A stretch of DNA of 64,000 nt from Halobium salinum (GCF_026586625.1 NZ_JAODIW010000006.1:81408-145407), one strand, 5' to 3'; shown: positions 50,231 through 59,811, counted from the stretch's first letter. Program-made: numbers and translations. Notes: generated by a model from the sequence alone, not told the origin.

Positions 50231-52468
50231 TCACCCGAAATCACCCAGGCTCGACTGGCCGTCCTCGTCGTTCGCCGTCGAGAACGTCGCCGCCTCCAGC
50301 TCTGCCTCGCGCACCTCCTCCATGTCGGGGTCGCGCCGGCCGACGTTCTCGAGGATGGACTCGGCGGTCCGTCGGCGACCCCGGAGCGCCGTCAGGACGA
50401 CCGACTTGTCGGCCTCCCGGAGGTCGGCGCGGGACTCCACCCCGGCCTCGAACAGCCGCCGGGCGCGCTTTCGCCCGACGTTGCGGACGCCGGCGAGGTC
50501 GAGCAGCTCCTCGCGGACGCCGTACTGCACCCGTTTCTTGGCCTCGCGGACGGCGACGTTGACGCCGAGGTCCAGCGTGCCGGCCAACTGCTCGGCGGCG
50601 CCGAGCAGCCACTCGGCGGTGTCGACCTTCCCGCGGATGTCGCCGGGGCCGACGCCGAAGCGTTCGGCGATGCGGTCCTCGTCGACCTCGGTCGCCCAGT
50701 CCTCCAACATCGTGGCGGTCTTGAGCGCCGCGAGCCAGTCTTCGAACGCCACGTCGTCGAACTCGGAGGGGGCGACGCCGAGCAGTTCGGTCTCGCGCTC
50801 GTAGAACAGCTCGGTGAACTCCTCGCGGTCCCCGGACTTCAGATACAGTTGGTACATGTCCGGCGTCCGGCAGACGAGGTGGTAGCAGCCCAGCGGAGTC
50901 ACTTCCTCCGCGTCGCGCAGGCCGTCGATGATTTCGGCGGCGCTCATCGGGTCGAGGTAGAGTCGGGAGACGGTGTGGCCGATGTCCGTCGCCGTAATCG
51001 AGCCGTCTTCACGGTCGACGAACCCGTTCACCTCGAGGTAGTCGAGCACGGAGTCGGTGACGTGCTCCAGTCGCCCCGACTCCTGGGTCTGAGATGCGTA
51101 GAGCGTGTTCTCGAGGAACTCGAGGAGGCCCTCGCGGGAGTTGGCGAAGCCGGAGGCGACGGTCGCCAAGAGATGCGTCCGGAGGGCGGGCTCTGCGGCG
51201 AGTTTCGAGAGCACCGGCTCGGGGTCGGCGTCCACGTACCGCTCGAACAGCTCGTCCATCGTCTCGGAGTCCTTCGCGAGCAGGACGGCCTCGCCGTAGG
51301 GGTCGAGGCCCGGTCGACCGGCGCGGCCGCACATCTGGTGGACCTCCAGCGCGTCGAGCGGTTTCATCCCGCCGAACTCCCCGTCGTAGCGGCGCCAGTC
51401 GCGGACGATGACGCGGCGGCTCGGGGTGTTGACCCCGGCCGCCAGGGTGGGGGTCGCGGAGACGCACTTGATGAGCCGGTCGCGGAAGGCGTCCTCGACG
51501 AGCGAGCGGTGTTCGGCGGCGAGGCCGGCGTGGTGGAACGCGGCCCCCTTCGCGACCACCGTCGCGAGGTCCTCGCTCGTCTCCGTGTCCGACACGTCCC
51601 GGATGTCGGCGGCGAGTTGGCGGAGGTCGTTTCGTTCGCCGTCGGTGAGTGCCTTGGACGTGACGCCCGCCAGCCGCTTCGCCGCCCCTTCGGCGTTGCG
51701 CCGGGAGTTGACGAACACCAGCGTCGATCCGCCCTCGTCGAGCGTGTCGGCGACGAGCGCTTCGGACTGTTTCTGGCCGGTGCCGACCGGCACCTCCCGC
51801 TGGTCGCCGTCGTCGAAGTTGATGGCGTTGCCGTAGTGGACGCCCATCTTGAGGTCGATGGGGCGCCACTCCGACTGCACCAGCGAGGCGTCGAGCCACT
51901 CGGCCACCTCGTCGGCGTTGCCGACCGTCGCGGAAAGGGCGACGACCTGCAGGCCGGGGTTGATGCGCCGGAGTTTCGCGAGCGTCACTTCGAGCGTGGG
52001 CCCGCGGTGGCTGTCGTTCACCAGGTGGACTTCGTCGCTGACGACGCAGGTCAGGTCGTCCACCCACGGCGCCCCGTTCCGGATGAGGGAGTCCACCTTC
52101 TCGCTCGTCGCGACGATGACGTCGCGGCTGGCGAGCCACTCGCCGTCGGAGTCGTAGTTGCCCGTCGAGACGCCCACGTCGACGCCGTACTCCTCCCAAC
52201 GCTCGAACTCCGTCTTCTTCTCGCTGGCGAGCGCCCGGAGCGGGACGATGTAGAGCGCCTTCCCGCCGCGCTGGACGCTCGACAGCATCGCCAGCTCGGC
52301 GATCATCGTCTTGCCGGACGCGGTCGGGATGGAGGCGACGACGCTCTCCCCCTCGGTGACGCCGGCCTCGACGGCCTCGGCCTGTGGCGGGTACAGTTCC
52401 TCGATGCCCTCCGCGTGGAGCGCCTCGGGAACGCCCTCCGGCAGGCCGGCGAGGTCCGCGGTCTTCAT
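50231..52468 (-). CDS. hel308: ATP-dependent DNA helicase Hel308 (Hjm)
   Basis: 745 residues, a superfamily 2 Ski2-like helicase for stalled forks. Motifs: Q-motif region [11 protein letters not shown], Walker [14 protein letters not shown], Ib [16 protein letters not shown] in [14 protein letters not shown] in [38 protein letters not shown] (motif VI). The winged-helix, ratchet and the C-terminal HhH domain ([22 protein letters not shown]) follow. The last residues read GQSSLGDFG, a PIP-box-like sequence for PCNA binding. Start ATG at 52468 ([15 protein letters not shown]). Confidence 0.97.
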   Translation of the reverse strand: MKTADLAGLPEGVPEALHAEGIEELYPPQAEAVEAGVTEGESVVASIPTASGKTMIAELAMLSSVQRGGKALYIVPLRALASEKKTEFERWEEYGVDVGVSTGNYDSDGEWLASRDVIVATSEKVDSLIRNGAPWVDDLTCVVSDEVHLVNDSHRGPTLEVTLAKLRRINPGLQVVALSATVGNADEVAEWLDASLVQSEWRPIDLKMGVHYGNAINFDDGDQREVPVGTGQKQSEALVADTLDEGGSTLVFVNSRRNAEGAAKRLAGVTSKALTDGERNDLRQLAADIRDVSDTETSEDLATVVAKGAAFHHAGLAAEHRSLVEDAFRDRLIKCVSATPTLAAGVNTPSRRVIVRDWRRYDGEFGGMKPLDALEVHQMCGRAGRPGLDPYGEAVLLAKDSETMDELFERYVDADPEPVLSKLAAEPALRTHLLATVASGFANSREGLLEFLENTLYASQTQESGRLEHVTDSVLDYLEVNGFVDREDGSITATDIGHTVSRLYLDPMSAAEIIDGLRDAEEVTPLGCYHLVCRTPDMYQLYLKSGDREEFTELFYERETELLGVAPSEFDDVAFEDWLAALKTATMLEDWATEVDEDRIAERFGVGPGDIRGKVDTAEWLLGAAEQLAGTLDLGVNVAVREAKKRVQYGVREELLDLAGVRNVGRKRARRLFEAGVESRADLREADKSVVLTALRGRRRTAESILENVGRRDPDMEEVREAELEAATFSTANDEDGQSSLGDFG

Positions 52469-52629
52469 TGTCCGGGGTTGGCGCGTCCTCCGGTTTAAAC
52501 TGTCGGGACGGGGCGATAGCCGGGGGAGGACCCCCGCCGACACAACTAATTATCTAAAAGTGACTGGTCCGATAACCTAAACAAATTGCCGTACCCCCTA
52601 TACGGGTTCGTCCCGAGTCGGAGGACGGA

Positions 52630-52767
52630 ATGCCGAATTCAGTGCCAAAACAGAGTGTGTGTCCGCGGTGCCAGCGGGCGTACGAACGACAGGAGCGCCG
52701 GCCCGGATTGGTGGTGTACCTCCACGGAGCGTCGGAGTCGGAGCGCTGTTTCGTCAACTCGCGGTGA
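52630..52767 (+). CDS. 45-residue CxxC microprotein
   Basis: MPNSVPKQSVCPRCQRAYERQ then basic residues and LVVYLHGASESERCFVNSR. A CxxC knuckle plus a later Cys could bind zinc with a fourth ligand (perhaps His33). An AT-rich promoter region lies at 52543-52590 (ACTAATTATCTAAAAG, CCTAAACAAATT). Family unknown, though similar tiny proteins occur across haloarchaea. Confidence 0.6.
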   Translation: MPNSVPKQSVCPRCQRAYERQERRPGLVVYLHGASESERCFVNSR

Positions 52768-52794
52768 CCCGTTCGGGGTGACCTCGGCGGTCAC

Positions 52795-53376
52795 TCAGCC
52801 GGGGAGCCGGAACCGGGCGACCGCCTCGCGGTAGTCGCCGCTCCAGAGGCGAAGCTCCGAGACCGTCCACTCGACCGGGTCGACCGCCGTCGATTCGAGG
52901 CGCTCGGCGTCCGCGAGCGACCCGCCTCGGGCCAGCGTCACGTGCGGAACGTAGCTCTCGCCCTCGATGCCGTCGACCGGGGGGAACGTCTCGCAGAGCC
53001 GCCGGTGGAGCGAAACGAGCCCCGGGCTCTCGACGGCGAGGTAGACGACCGGCCCCGACCCGCGCGTCGGCGTCTCGAAAAAGTCGATACGGTCGACTCG
53101 CGCCTCGAACGCCGGCGTCTCGGTCAACACCCGGCGGAGGCGCTCGCGGAGGCGAGCGGAGGTGGCGCCGGCGCGCCCGCCGCCTGCTCCCTGCCCGCTA
53201 CGGCCGATTCGCCCGCCACGCCCTCCTCGGCCGTCTGCTCCGTCCCCGTCGGTCAATCGCTTGCAGACCAGCGTGTGTCGGTCGCGGACCCGGTCGAAGG
53301 CGACGAGCTGTGGGTGGAGCTCACCGGCGAGGCGCTTCAGTTCGCCGGGGACCGGGACGTTCAGACTGTAGCTCAC
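52795..53376 (-). CDS. thpR: 2H-phosphoesterase, 2'-5' RNA ligase/ThpR-like
   Basis: 193 residues. Both catalytic H-x-T motifs are present: HTLVCK near residue 34 and HVTLAR near residue 147. The rest fits the fold: MSYSLNVPVPGELKRLAGELHPQLVAF, VVYLAVESPGLVSLHRRLCETFP, TVSELRLWSGDYREAVARF. Between the halves is a Gly/Arg-rich insertion (about 42-75, for example GADGRGGRGGRIGRSGQGAG) not normal for the family. ThpR-type enzymes hydrolyse cyclic nucleotides or RNA 2',3'-cyclic phosphates; the true substrate is unknown. HxT spacing is kept, so likely active. Confidence 0.85.
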   Translation of the reverse strand: MSYSLNVPVPGELKRLAGELHPQLVAFDRVRDRHTLVCKRLTDGDGADGRGGRGGRIGRSGQGAGGGRAGATSARLRERLRRVLTETPAFEARVDRIDFFETPTRGSGPVVYLAVESPGLVSLHRRLCETFPPVDGIEGESYVPHVTLARGGSLADAERLESTAVDPVEWTVSELRLWSGDYREAVARFRLPG

Positions 53377-53436
53377 GTGAGTGGCTCGTCGACGGGACGG
53401 ATTGAGCGTGTCGGTGCGTCGTCGGTGTCGTCCGGT

Positions 53437-54324
53437 TCAGTACGGGGTCCTGATTCCGACGCCGGCCTCGGTCGACCAGTCGAGCGGAAGCTCCCGACGC
53501 CTCGAACGCTTCGGGTCGGGGTACCACACGTCGCAGGTGCCGACGAGGGCGACGACGCCGTCGTGGAAGCTGTCCCACCGCAGTTCGTACTCCCCGTCCT
53601 CGGCTCGCGCGGTGAAGCTCCCGGCGTCACCGCCGCGCCGGTCGCCGCCGTCCGGCCGCCGAGGCCCGCCCCACCCACTCCCGACGGCCACCAGGGCCGC
53701 GCCGGACGGTACGGCCACTCGGTGTCCGAACCACGTGAACGCCGTTCTGGTCCGGTACAGGCCCCACGGGTCGACCGCATAGGCCCGCTCGGTGAGACGA
53801 CCGGCGCGCCAGAGCCGAATCCGGTAACGAACGCCCTCGCCACTCCTGGCGTCCTCGGCGGTTCCGGTCTCGACCCGGTGGGCCACGGCCAACGAGTCGG
53901 CGACGGCGTACGGCGTCTCCGTGTGGTACACGCGCTGCTGCGCCCACGCCCCGGCGTACTCGGTGTCGACTCCGGCGTCGGTCGAACTCACGAACTCGTC
54001 GAGCGTCGCCCACGGCAGCACGCCTTCACCGTACTCGACCTGCATCCGGGCGGCGTACTCGCCGTACTCGTCGGCGTCGAGACGGTTTCGATGGTCGCTT
54101 CCGGCGAGGTCGAGCGCCGTTTCCGACCCGCCGCCGGTTTTGGTCCGGACGACCCCCGCACCGAGACAGCCCGCCGTCGACCCGAGGAGGCCCGCGCCGC
54201 CCGCCCCGGCGAGACGGCGGAGAAACGAGCGGCGCCCGCCTCGCGCTCGCGGTCTGCGGTCTCCGCTTCCGGGGTCGGACGCACGTCGGCTCTCGGGGCC
54301 GCCGCCCGGCTCGTCTCGACTCAT
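53437..54324 (-). CDS. Secreted Tat lipoprotein of unknown function
   Basis: 295 residues. The N terminus is Arg-rich and carries a Tat-like signal RRSFLRRLAGAGGAGLLGST followed by lipobox AGC, so the Cys is probably lipidated. The mature region (YGEYAARMQVEYGEGVLPWATLDE, AYAVDPWGLYRTRTAFTWFGHRVAVPSGAALVAVG, YELRWDSFHDGVVALVGTCDVWYPD) is unknown to me. Start ATG at 54324. No operon partner; the upstream gene is divergent. Confidence 0.75.
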   Translation of the reverse strand: MSRDEPGGGPESRRASDPGSGDRRPRARGGRRSFLRRLAGAGGAGLLGSTAGCLGAGVVRTKTGGGSETALDLAGSDHRNRLDADEYGEYAARMQVEYGEGVLPWATLDEFVSSTDAGVDTEYAGAWAQQRVYHTETPYAVADSLAVAHRVETGTAEDARSGEGVRYRIRLWRAGRLTERAYAVDPWGLYRTRTAFTWFGHRVAVPSGAALVAVGSGWGGPRRPDGGDRRGGDAGSFTARAEDGEYELRWDSFHDGVVALVGTCDVWYPDPKRSRRRELPLDWSTEAGVGIRTPY

Positions 54325-54496
54325 CGGGCCGCTGCCGAGACGCGAGCGTTCCAGTGGGACGAAAGGGGTTCGGCTGTGGACCGGAGAAGGGACCGTCTGG
54401 TGGAGGACATGGGAACGGAATCGTGACCCCCGACGCATAACTCTCCCGACGTGTCGCGGAGAAAACGATATCCGCGTCGGCCCCCGAAGCACTAGC

Positions 54497-55669
54497 ATGC
54501 CCAGCATCTTCCGGCTCCTCGGGCGGGCGAGCGCCCAGGGGGTCCCGGAGGCGAAGGTCCCCCGCGCGGCGCGTGACGCCGCGCTCGCCGTCGTCCTCCT
54601 CGGTATCGGGCTGGTGGTGTTGCCGACGAACCCGATCACCGTCGTCGGGCTCCTCTTGCTGACGCTCGCGGCCGTCGCCGTGTTCAGCGCCGTCGAAATC
54701 GTACAGGCCTACGAGAAGCGCGCGCTCACGGTTTTCGGCGACTACCGCGGCCTGCTCGGCCCCGGCCTCAACTTCGTGCCGCCGTTCGTCTCGAAGACGT
54801 ACCGCTTCGACCTCCGCACCCAGACGCTGGACGTGCCGCGTCAGGAGGCCATCACGGAGGACAACTCCCCCGTGACGGCCGACGCCGTCGTCTACGTCCG
54901 CGTGATGGACCCGAAGAAGGCGTTCCTCGAGGTCGACGACTACGAGAAGGCGGTCTCCTACCTCGCTCAGACCACCCTCCGCGCGGTGCTCGGCGACATG
55001 GAACTCGACGAGACGCTGTCGCGTCGGGACCAGATAAACAGCCGCATCCGCCGGGAGCTGGACGAGCCGACGGACGACTGGGGCGTCCGGGTCGAGTCCG
55101 TCGAGGTGCGCGAGGTGAAACCCAGCCCCGCCGTCGAGAACGCGATGGAGGAACAGACCTCCGCTGAACGCCGCCGCCGCGCCATGATTCTCGAGGCGCA
55201 GGGCGAACGACGGAGCGCCGTCGAGTCCGCCCAGGGGGAGAGACAGTCGAACATCATCCGGGCACAGGGTGAGAAGCAGGCCCAGATTCTGGAGGCACAG
55301 GGTGACGCCATCTCCACGGTGCTCCGGGCGAAGGCCGCCGAGTCGATGGGCGAGCGCGCCATCGTCGACCGCGGGATGGAGACGCTCGCCCGCATGGGCG
55401 AGGGGCCGTCGACGACGTTCGTGATTCCACAGGAGCTCACCTCGCTGCTGGGTCGCTACGGCCGGAGCCTCTCGGGGAGCGACGTCCAGCGGGCCGCGAG
55501 CCTGGACTCCCGCGACTTCGACGCCGAGACCCGCGAACTCCTCGGGCTCGACGACGTGGACGAACTGCTCGGCGAAATCGAGGTCGACACCGGCGACGGG
55601 AGCGCCCTCGCGGGGAACGGCGAGACGCCGGGGCGCCACGCCGGAGAGGCCGAACCCGAGCACAACTGA
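54497..55669 (+). CDS. SPFH/band 7 (stomatin-prohibitin) membrane protein
   Basis: 390 residues. N-terminal hydrophobic hairpin (about 27-68), then the SPFH domain: VQAYEKRALTVFGDYRGLLGPGLNFVPPFVSKTYRFDLRTQTLDVPRQEAITEDNSPVTADAVVYVRVMDPKKAFLEV, and the stomatin signature near WGVRVESVEVREVKPSPAVENAM. The coiled-coil part EEQTSAERRRRAMILEAQGERRSAVESAQGERQSNIIRAQGEKQAQILEAQGDA is characteristic. C-terminal tail is acidic. Such proteins form membrane microdomains and are often partnered with NfeD, but no NfeD gene is adjacent. Confidence 0.95.
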   Translation: MPSIFRLLGRASAQGVPEAKVPRAARDAALAVVLLGIGLVVLPTNPITVVGLLLLTLAAVAVFSAVEIVQAYEKRALTVFGDYRGLLGPGLNFVPPFVSKTYRFDLRTQTLDVPRQEAITEDNSPVTADAVVYVRVMDPKKAFLEVDDYEKAVSYLAQTTLRAVLGDMELDETLSRRDQINSRIRRELDEPTDDWGVRVESVEVREVKPSPAVENAMEEQTSAERRRRAMILEAQGERRSAVESAQGERQSNIIRAQGEKQAQILEAQGDAISTVLRAKAAESMGERAIVDRGMETLARMGEGPSTTFVIPQELTSLLGRYGRSLSGSDVQRAASLDSRDFDAETRELLGLDDVDELLGEIEVDTGDGSALAGNGETPGRHAGEAEPEHN

Positions 55670-55735
55670 CCGGTGAGGGCGCGGCCCCCCGAGGGGCCGT
55701 CACCGTTCTAATCCCCGGGTCGAAACAGGGTCGCC

Positions 55736-56236
55736 ATGAGCGAGAGCGACGGAGCGGCGGAGACCGACGGCGAGAGCGACGACGACCACACCGACACCGG
55801 AGACGCCGACGAACCGTTCGGTGTCGACGACGGTGACCACATGCGCATCGCCGTCGACTTCGACGACACCCTCTCCGAGGGCGAGGAGGACGACTTCACC
55901 GCCGAACCCTCCGAGCCCGACGAGGAGGCGGTCCACTGGGTGAACGAGCAGTACCGCAAGGGACACACGGTCATCGTCTGGACCGCCCGTCCGTGGGACT
56001 CCGCGGCGGAGACGGTCGCCCGCCTCACCGAGTGGGGCGTCCACTGGCACGGCCTGCGCATGGAGAAGGGTCACGCGGACGTGTACGTCGACGACAAGGG
56101 CACCACCCCGTCGGACCAACTCCTGAAAGACGGCTACGACGGCGACGGCGAACTCGACGCGGAGGAGGTCGCCCGCGACCCCGCCGACCTGAAGATGAAC
56201 GGCGAGGCGGACGACCTGAACCTCGACGAGGAGTGA
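55736..56236 (+). CDS. HAD-superfamily hydrolase-like protein
   Basis: 166 residues. Acidic N-terminal tail (about 1-33), then motif I MRIAVDFDDTLSEGE with both Asp residues, motif II-like VIVWTARPWDSAAE, and motif IV YVDDKGTTPSDQLL. This resembles the small phosphatase-like proteins with a short cap, such as those with a DFDDTL start. The C-terminal 30 residues are acidic. Substrate unknown. Confidence 0.85.
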   Translation: MSESDGAAETDGESDDDHTDTGDADEPFGVDDGDHMRIAVDFDDTLSEGEEDDFTAEPSEPDEEAVHWVNEQYRKGHTVIVWTARPWDSAAETVARLTEWGVHWHGLRMEKGHADVYVDDKGTTPSDQLLKDGYDGDGELDAEEVARDPADLKMNGEADDLNLDEE

Positions 56237-56296
56237 GCGAGACGGCTCCCGTCGCCGCATCTAGCTATATTGTCCGCCCGGTCGTACGTTGGAGGG

Positions 56297-56500
56297 ATGA
56301 CCACCCAGCGACGGTGCCCCGACTGCGGCGTGGGGCTGGAGGCGATGGAGATGCAGACGGGTGACGGGTTCACGCTGTATCTGGTGACCAACGAGCGAAA
56401 GCGGGGGCTCCGGGGGACGTTCGGTATGAAAGAGAAACTCAGGCCGGTCCCGCACGTCTGTCCGGAGTGTGGGCTCGTCCGCCAGTACGCGGAGCGGTGA
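56297..56500 (+). CDS. Small zinc-ribbon protein
   Basis: 67 residues. MTTQRRCPDCGVGLEAMEMQTGD, a middle strand region, and VPHVCPECGLVRQYAER. Two CPxC knuckles form a zinc ribbon. A GGAGGG Shine-Dalgarno-like string directly precedes the ATG at 56297. A stretch of 60 bases separates it from the HAD gene. Confidence 0.82.
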   Translation: MTTQRRCPDCGVGLEAMEMQTGDGFTLYLVTNERKRGLRGTFGMKEKLRPVPHVCPECGLVRQYAER

Positions 56501-56567
56501 CGGACGCGCCGAGTACGGCCCCCGAGAGGCGAGCCGTTATTCGGCCAGCCCGCCTACTAGAGCCGTC

Positions 56568-57026
56568 ATGCGATTCCTCGTCGGTATCGACGGGTCGGAC
56601 GCGAGCAGAAAGGCCCTCGACCACGCCCTCGACGTGGCGGACGGCACCGAGGCGACGCTCACGCTCGCCTACGCCGTCGACCCCGGCGTCTACGCCGAGG
56701 GCGGCGAGGTGCCGCCGGCGGACCTCACCGACTTCGACGACCGTCTCGTCATCGAGAACGAGGACGACGCCTTCGAGCGCGGGCGACAGGTCGTCGAAGC
56801 GGCGGCCGACCACGCTCGGGGCCGCGCCGCCGACGGGGTCGACGTCGACACCGCGCTGCTGGACGGTGACCCGGTCGAGGCGCTCGCCGACTTCGCGGCC
56901 GAACAGGGGTACGACGGCGTGTTCGTCGGTCACCGCGGCCTGTCGGCGCACGAGGAACGGCTGCTCGGGAGCGTCGCCAAGTCGCTCGTCGAGGGGTCGT
57001 CGGTGCCCGTGACGGTCGTCCACTGA
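56568..57026 (+). CDS. Universal stress protein UspA-family
   Basis: 152 residues. One Usp domain: MRFLVGIDGSDASRKALDHALDVA, and the ATP-binding GHRGLSAHEERLLGSVAKSLVEGSSVPVTVVH (G-x2-G-x9-G-S type). A 51-base spacer leads to a two-domain Usp gene on the same strand. Probably an ATP-binding stress protein. Confidence 0.9.
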   Translation: MRFLVGIDGSDASRKALDHALDVADGTEATLTLAYAVDPGVYAEGGEVPPADLTDFDDRLVIENEDDAFERGRQVVEAAADHARGRAADGVDVDTALLDGDPVEALADFAAEQGYDGVFVGHRGLSAHEERLLGSVAKSLVEGSSVPVTVVH

Positions 57027-57077
57027 GCGTGTCACGGGGGCCCACGATTCAACACGCACCGGCTCGTACGGTCACGT

Positions 57078-58034
57078 ATGTATCGGACCATCGTCCTCGC
57101 GACCGACGGGAGCGACTGTGCGGACCGAGCGGCGGACTGGGCGTTCGCGGTCGCGTCGACGACCGGCGCGACGGTCCACGTCCTCTCCGTGGTCGACACG
57201 CGAAGCTACACCGCCGGACTCGACGACGACACCCCGACACCGGAGAGTGAGGGGGGACGCTTGGAGGCGCGTGCGAACGGGGTCGTCGAGGGGACCATCC
57301 GCGACCACGCCGACGCGGACGTGGAGACCGTCGCCGCCGTGGAACACGGCGTCCCGGACCGGACGGTGAACGAGTACGCCGGCGCTCACGACGCGGACCT
57401 CGTCGTCGCCGGCACCCACGGTTGGACCGGGCTGAACCGGTTCCTCATCGGGAGTACGGCCGAACGAATCGTCCGAACCGCCGAGCTTCCGGTGTTGACG
57501 GTGAAAGAGCGGGAGACGCCCGTGCCCGGCGCAGTCGACCGCGTCCTCCTCCCGGTGGACCGGGAGCGGGGCGCCGAACCCGCCGTCGCCCACGCGCTTG
57601 ACTTCGCGACGACGTTCGACGCGACGCTCCACGTGCTCTCCGTCGTCGAGGCCGGGGTGCTGTCGAGCGGGATGGCGGAACCCTCGCTGTACGACGTGCT
57701 CGACGCGGTCGAAGCCGACGCGCGTGCCGTCGTCGACGATGTCGCAGAGCGGGCGACCGCCGCGGGCGTCGACAGCGAGACGACCGTGACCGTCGGCGAC
57801 CCCCGGGTGGCGATCAACGACTACGTCGCCGAACACGGCGTCGACCTCGTCGTCATGGGCACTCACGGGCGTACCGGACTGAGCCGCTACCTCCTCGGGA
57901 GCGTCGCCGAACGGGTCGTCCGCACGGCGGACGTGCCGGTCGTGACCGTCCGGTCGTTCCGCGACGAGAGCGACGCCGCGACCGCCGAGGCCGGCGAAGC
58001 CGACATCGACACCGACGTCGACACGAACTCCTGA
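57078..58034 (+). CDS. Two-domain universal stress protein
   Basis: 318 residues. Two tandem Usp domains: the first begins MYRTIVLATDGSDCADRAADWAFAVAS and ends GTHGWTGLNRFLIGSTAERIVRTAELPVLTV; the second begins VDRVLLPVDRERGAEPAVAHALDFA and ends GTHGRTGLSRYLLGSVAERVVRTADVPVVTV. Both have the G-x2-G-x9-G-S/T ATP motif. Acidic C-terminal tail. Follows a single-domain Usp gene. Confidence 0.93.
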   Translation: MYRTIVLATDGSDCADRAADWAFAVASTTGATVHVLSVVDTRSYTAGLDDDTPTPESEGGRLEARANGVVEGTIRDHADADVETVAAVEHGVPDRTVNEYAGAHDADLVVAGTHGWTGLNRFLIGSTAERIVRTAELPVLTVKERETPVPGAVDRVLLPVDRERGAEPAVAHALDFATTFDATLHVLSVVEAGVLSSGMAEPSLYDVLDAVEADARAVVDDVAERATAAGVDSETTVTVGDPRVAINDYVAEHGVDLVVMGTHGRTGLSRYLLGSVAERVVRTADVPVVTVRSFRDESDAATAEAGEADIDTDVDTNS

Positions 58035-58148
58035 CCCGCCGACCCGCGGGTCGTCGACGCCGACGGAACGGGCGCTCTGCAACCGCGCTTGTCGTTCCCC
58101 AACTCGACCCCCCGGAACGCCTAATCGTGTCGAGTGCTACCACCAATC

Positions 58149-58655
58149 ATGAGCGTACAGACCACCATCCGACCCGCGCGACCCGCGGACATCGGCGCCA
58201 TCCGAGCCCTCGCACGGCGCGCGTGGGACGCCACTTACGAGGACCTCCTCGACGAGACCACCGTCGCCGAGACGGTCGCCGAGTGGTACGCCGACGACGC
58301 GCTCCGGGAGGCGCTCGACACGCCAGGCACCGCCTTCCTCGTGGCCGAGGCCGGCGAGGACCTGCTCGGGTTCTGCCACGGGGTCGTTCTCGAGGACGAG
58401 GGGGACGTACTCCGCATGTACGTCGACCCCGACCACTGGGGCGAGGGGGTCGGCACCGCCCTCCACGAGCGCCTGCGCGACGACCTGCTCGACTTCAACA
58501 TGCGCCGGATGCGCGCCATCGTGCTCGCCGACAACGACATCGGCAACGAGTTCTACCGCGGGCTCGGCTTCGAGAAGACCGGCGAGGGTGACGTCGAACT
58601 CGGCGGGGAGACGTACACGGAGAACGTCTACACGAAGGAGTTCGACCGGGAGTAA
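58149..58655 (+). CDS. GNAT-family N-acetyltransferase
   Basis: 168 residues. TIRPARPADIGAIRALARRAWDATYEDLL is the standard GNAT start; the acetyl-CoA loop is LRMYVDPDHWGEGVGTALHERLRDDL (V-x-P-x-x-x-G-x-G-x-x-L), ending NEFYRGLGFEKTGEGDVELGG. Substrate unknown. Start ATG at 58149; a Leu/Pro leader upstream is not included. Confidence 0.93.
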   Translation: MSVQTTIRPARPADIGAIRALARRAWDATYEDLLDETTVAETVAEWYADDALREALDTPGTAFLVAEAGEDLLGFCHGVVLEDEGDVLRMYVDPDHWGEGVGTALHERLRDDLLDFNMRRMRAIVLADNDIGNEFYRGLGFEKTGEGDVELGGETYTENVYTKEFDRE

Positions 58656-58695
58656 GCCGGGCAGAGAACCGCCATCGGTTCGGGTCCGGGGCTCG

Positions 58696-59811
58696 TCAGG
58701 CGACCGCCCGACGCCGCCGCGCGTCGCCGACGAGGTCCTCGAACCCCTCACGAAAGGCGGCGACGCGGGGCCCCTCCGTGTAGTCGGCCGCCGCCTCCCG
58801 GCCGCGCTCGGCGAGCGCCCGGCGCTCCGCCACGTCGAGCGCGAAGTAGCGGTTCACCGCGGCGGCGAGCGCGTCGGCGGCGGGTTCGACGACGAGGCTC
58901 GGGTCGACCTGCCGGACCGCGACCTTCGCGCCGGTGGTCTCGGTGACGACCGCCGGGAGTCCGGCACACAGCGCCTCGACGACGCTCACCCCGAACGCCT
59001 CGGTCCGGGCGGGGTGGACGTACAGCGACGCCGACTCGAACGGCTCCTCGAGGTCCTCGACGAACCCGTGGAGCGTGACGCCCAACGTATCTGCGTACGC
59101 CGCCGGGTAGCCCGGGCCGACGACGTGGAGTTCGGCGTCGGGGTGGCGCTCGCGCACCCGCGGCCACGCCCGGACGAGCAGGTCGACGCCCTTGTGCTCG
59201 CGCCACTCGCCGACGACGACGGCGTCGGTCCCCGACAGCGACGGGTCCAACCGCGAGAGCGCCTCGTACTGTTCGGGCTGGATGTAGGGTTCGGCGACCC
59301 GGACCGGGAACCCGGGGTCGGCGAACCGTCGAATTTCTCCAGCGACGTACTCCGACACTGCAATCGCGCCGTCACAGTAGCGGGTGAGACAGGCGCGGAG
59401 CACGGGGAGTTCGGCCCGGTGGTTCATCCGACGTTTGAGCCGCCGTCCGAAGTCGTCGTCGGGGCGGACCACCGTCGGACCGCCGAGCAGTCTGCTCGCG
59501 GCGGCGAGGTGGAGAATCGTCGCGTCGGGGTAGTGTCGGCGGATGCGCGGGGCGGCGAAGAGGACGGCGTCGTTCTCCAGCACGTACACGTCGCGTTCCG
59601 GTATCGATGCGACGTGTGTCGCCGCCACGTCGTCGAGGAAGGTGTCCTTCAGCAGTGGGTAGCGGGTGAGGGGGACGACGACCGCGTCGGCGCCGACCGA
59701 CCGGGCGAACCCGCGGTGGGCCGGGTGGCCGTACTCGACGGCCGCGCGTTTCGTCGGCCCGTGGCCGATGGAGGGGTACACCACGCCGACGGAGAGGTCG
59801 TCTGTCTGCAT
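58696..59811 (-). CDS. Family 4 glycosyltransferase
   Basis: 371 residues. GT-B fold: N-terminal domain with VGVVYPSIGHGPTKRAA, YCDGAIAVSEYVAGEIRRFA and the interdomain VAEPYIQPEQYEAL; C-terminal domain with AVVVGEWREHKGVDLLVRAWPRVRERHPDAELHVVGPGY and the donor-binding ARTEAFGVSVVEALCAGLPAVVT (E-x7-E). It may add sugars to a lipid or surface glycan. ATG at 59811. Confidence 0.93.
   Translation of the reverse strand: MQTDDLSVGVVYPSIGHGPTKRAAVEYGHPAHRGFARSVGADAVVVPLTRYPLLKDTFLDDVAATHVASIPERDVYVLENDAVLFAAPRIRRHYPDATILHLAAASRLLGGPTVVRPDDDFGRRLKRRMNHRAELPVLRACLTRYCDGAIAVSEYVAGEIRRFADPGFPVRVAEPYIQPEQYEALSRLDPSLSGTDAVVVGEWREHKGVDLLVRAWPRVRERHPDAELHVVGPGYPAAYADTLGVTLHGFVEDLEEPFESASLYVHPARTEAFGVSVVEALCAGLPAVVTETTGAKVAVRQVDPSLVVEPAADALAAAVNRYFALDVAERRALAERGREAAADYTEGPRVAAFREGFEDLVGDARRRRAVA

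Noticed and set aside
49198-50562. Plus-strand frame joining the small zinc-finger region to antisense of cgi121
   Set aside because: It is a different frame from the zinc-finger gene and has no domain; cgi121 on the minus strand is well supported.
50105-52498. Nearly 800-codon plus-strand frame antisense to hel308
   Set aside because: No motifs; all helicase motifs are on the minus strand.
53437-54639. Longer version of the lipoprotein starting near 54639
   Set aside because: The extra N-terminal part is antisense to the SPFH gene's start and Arg-rich; the Tat signal lies right after the ATG at 54324.
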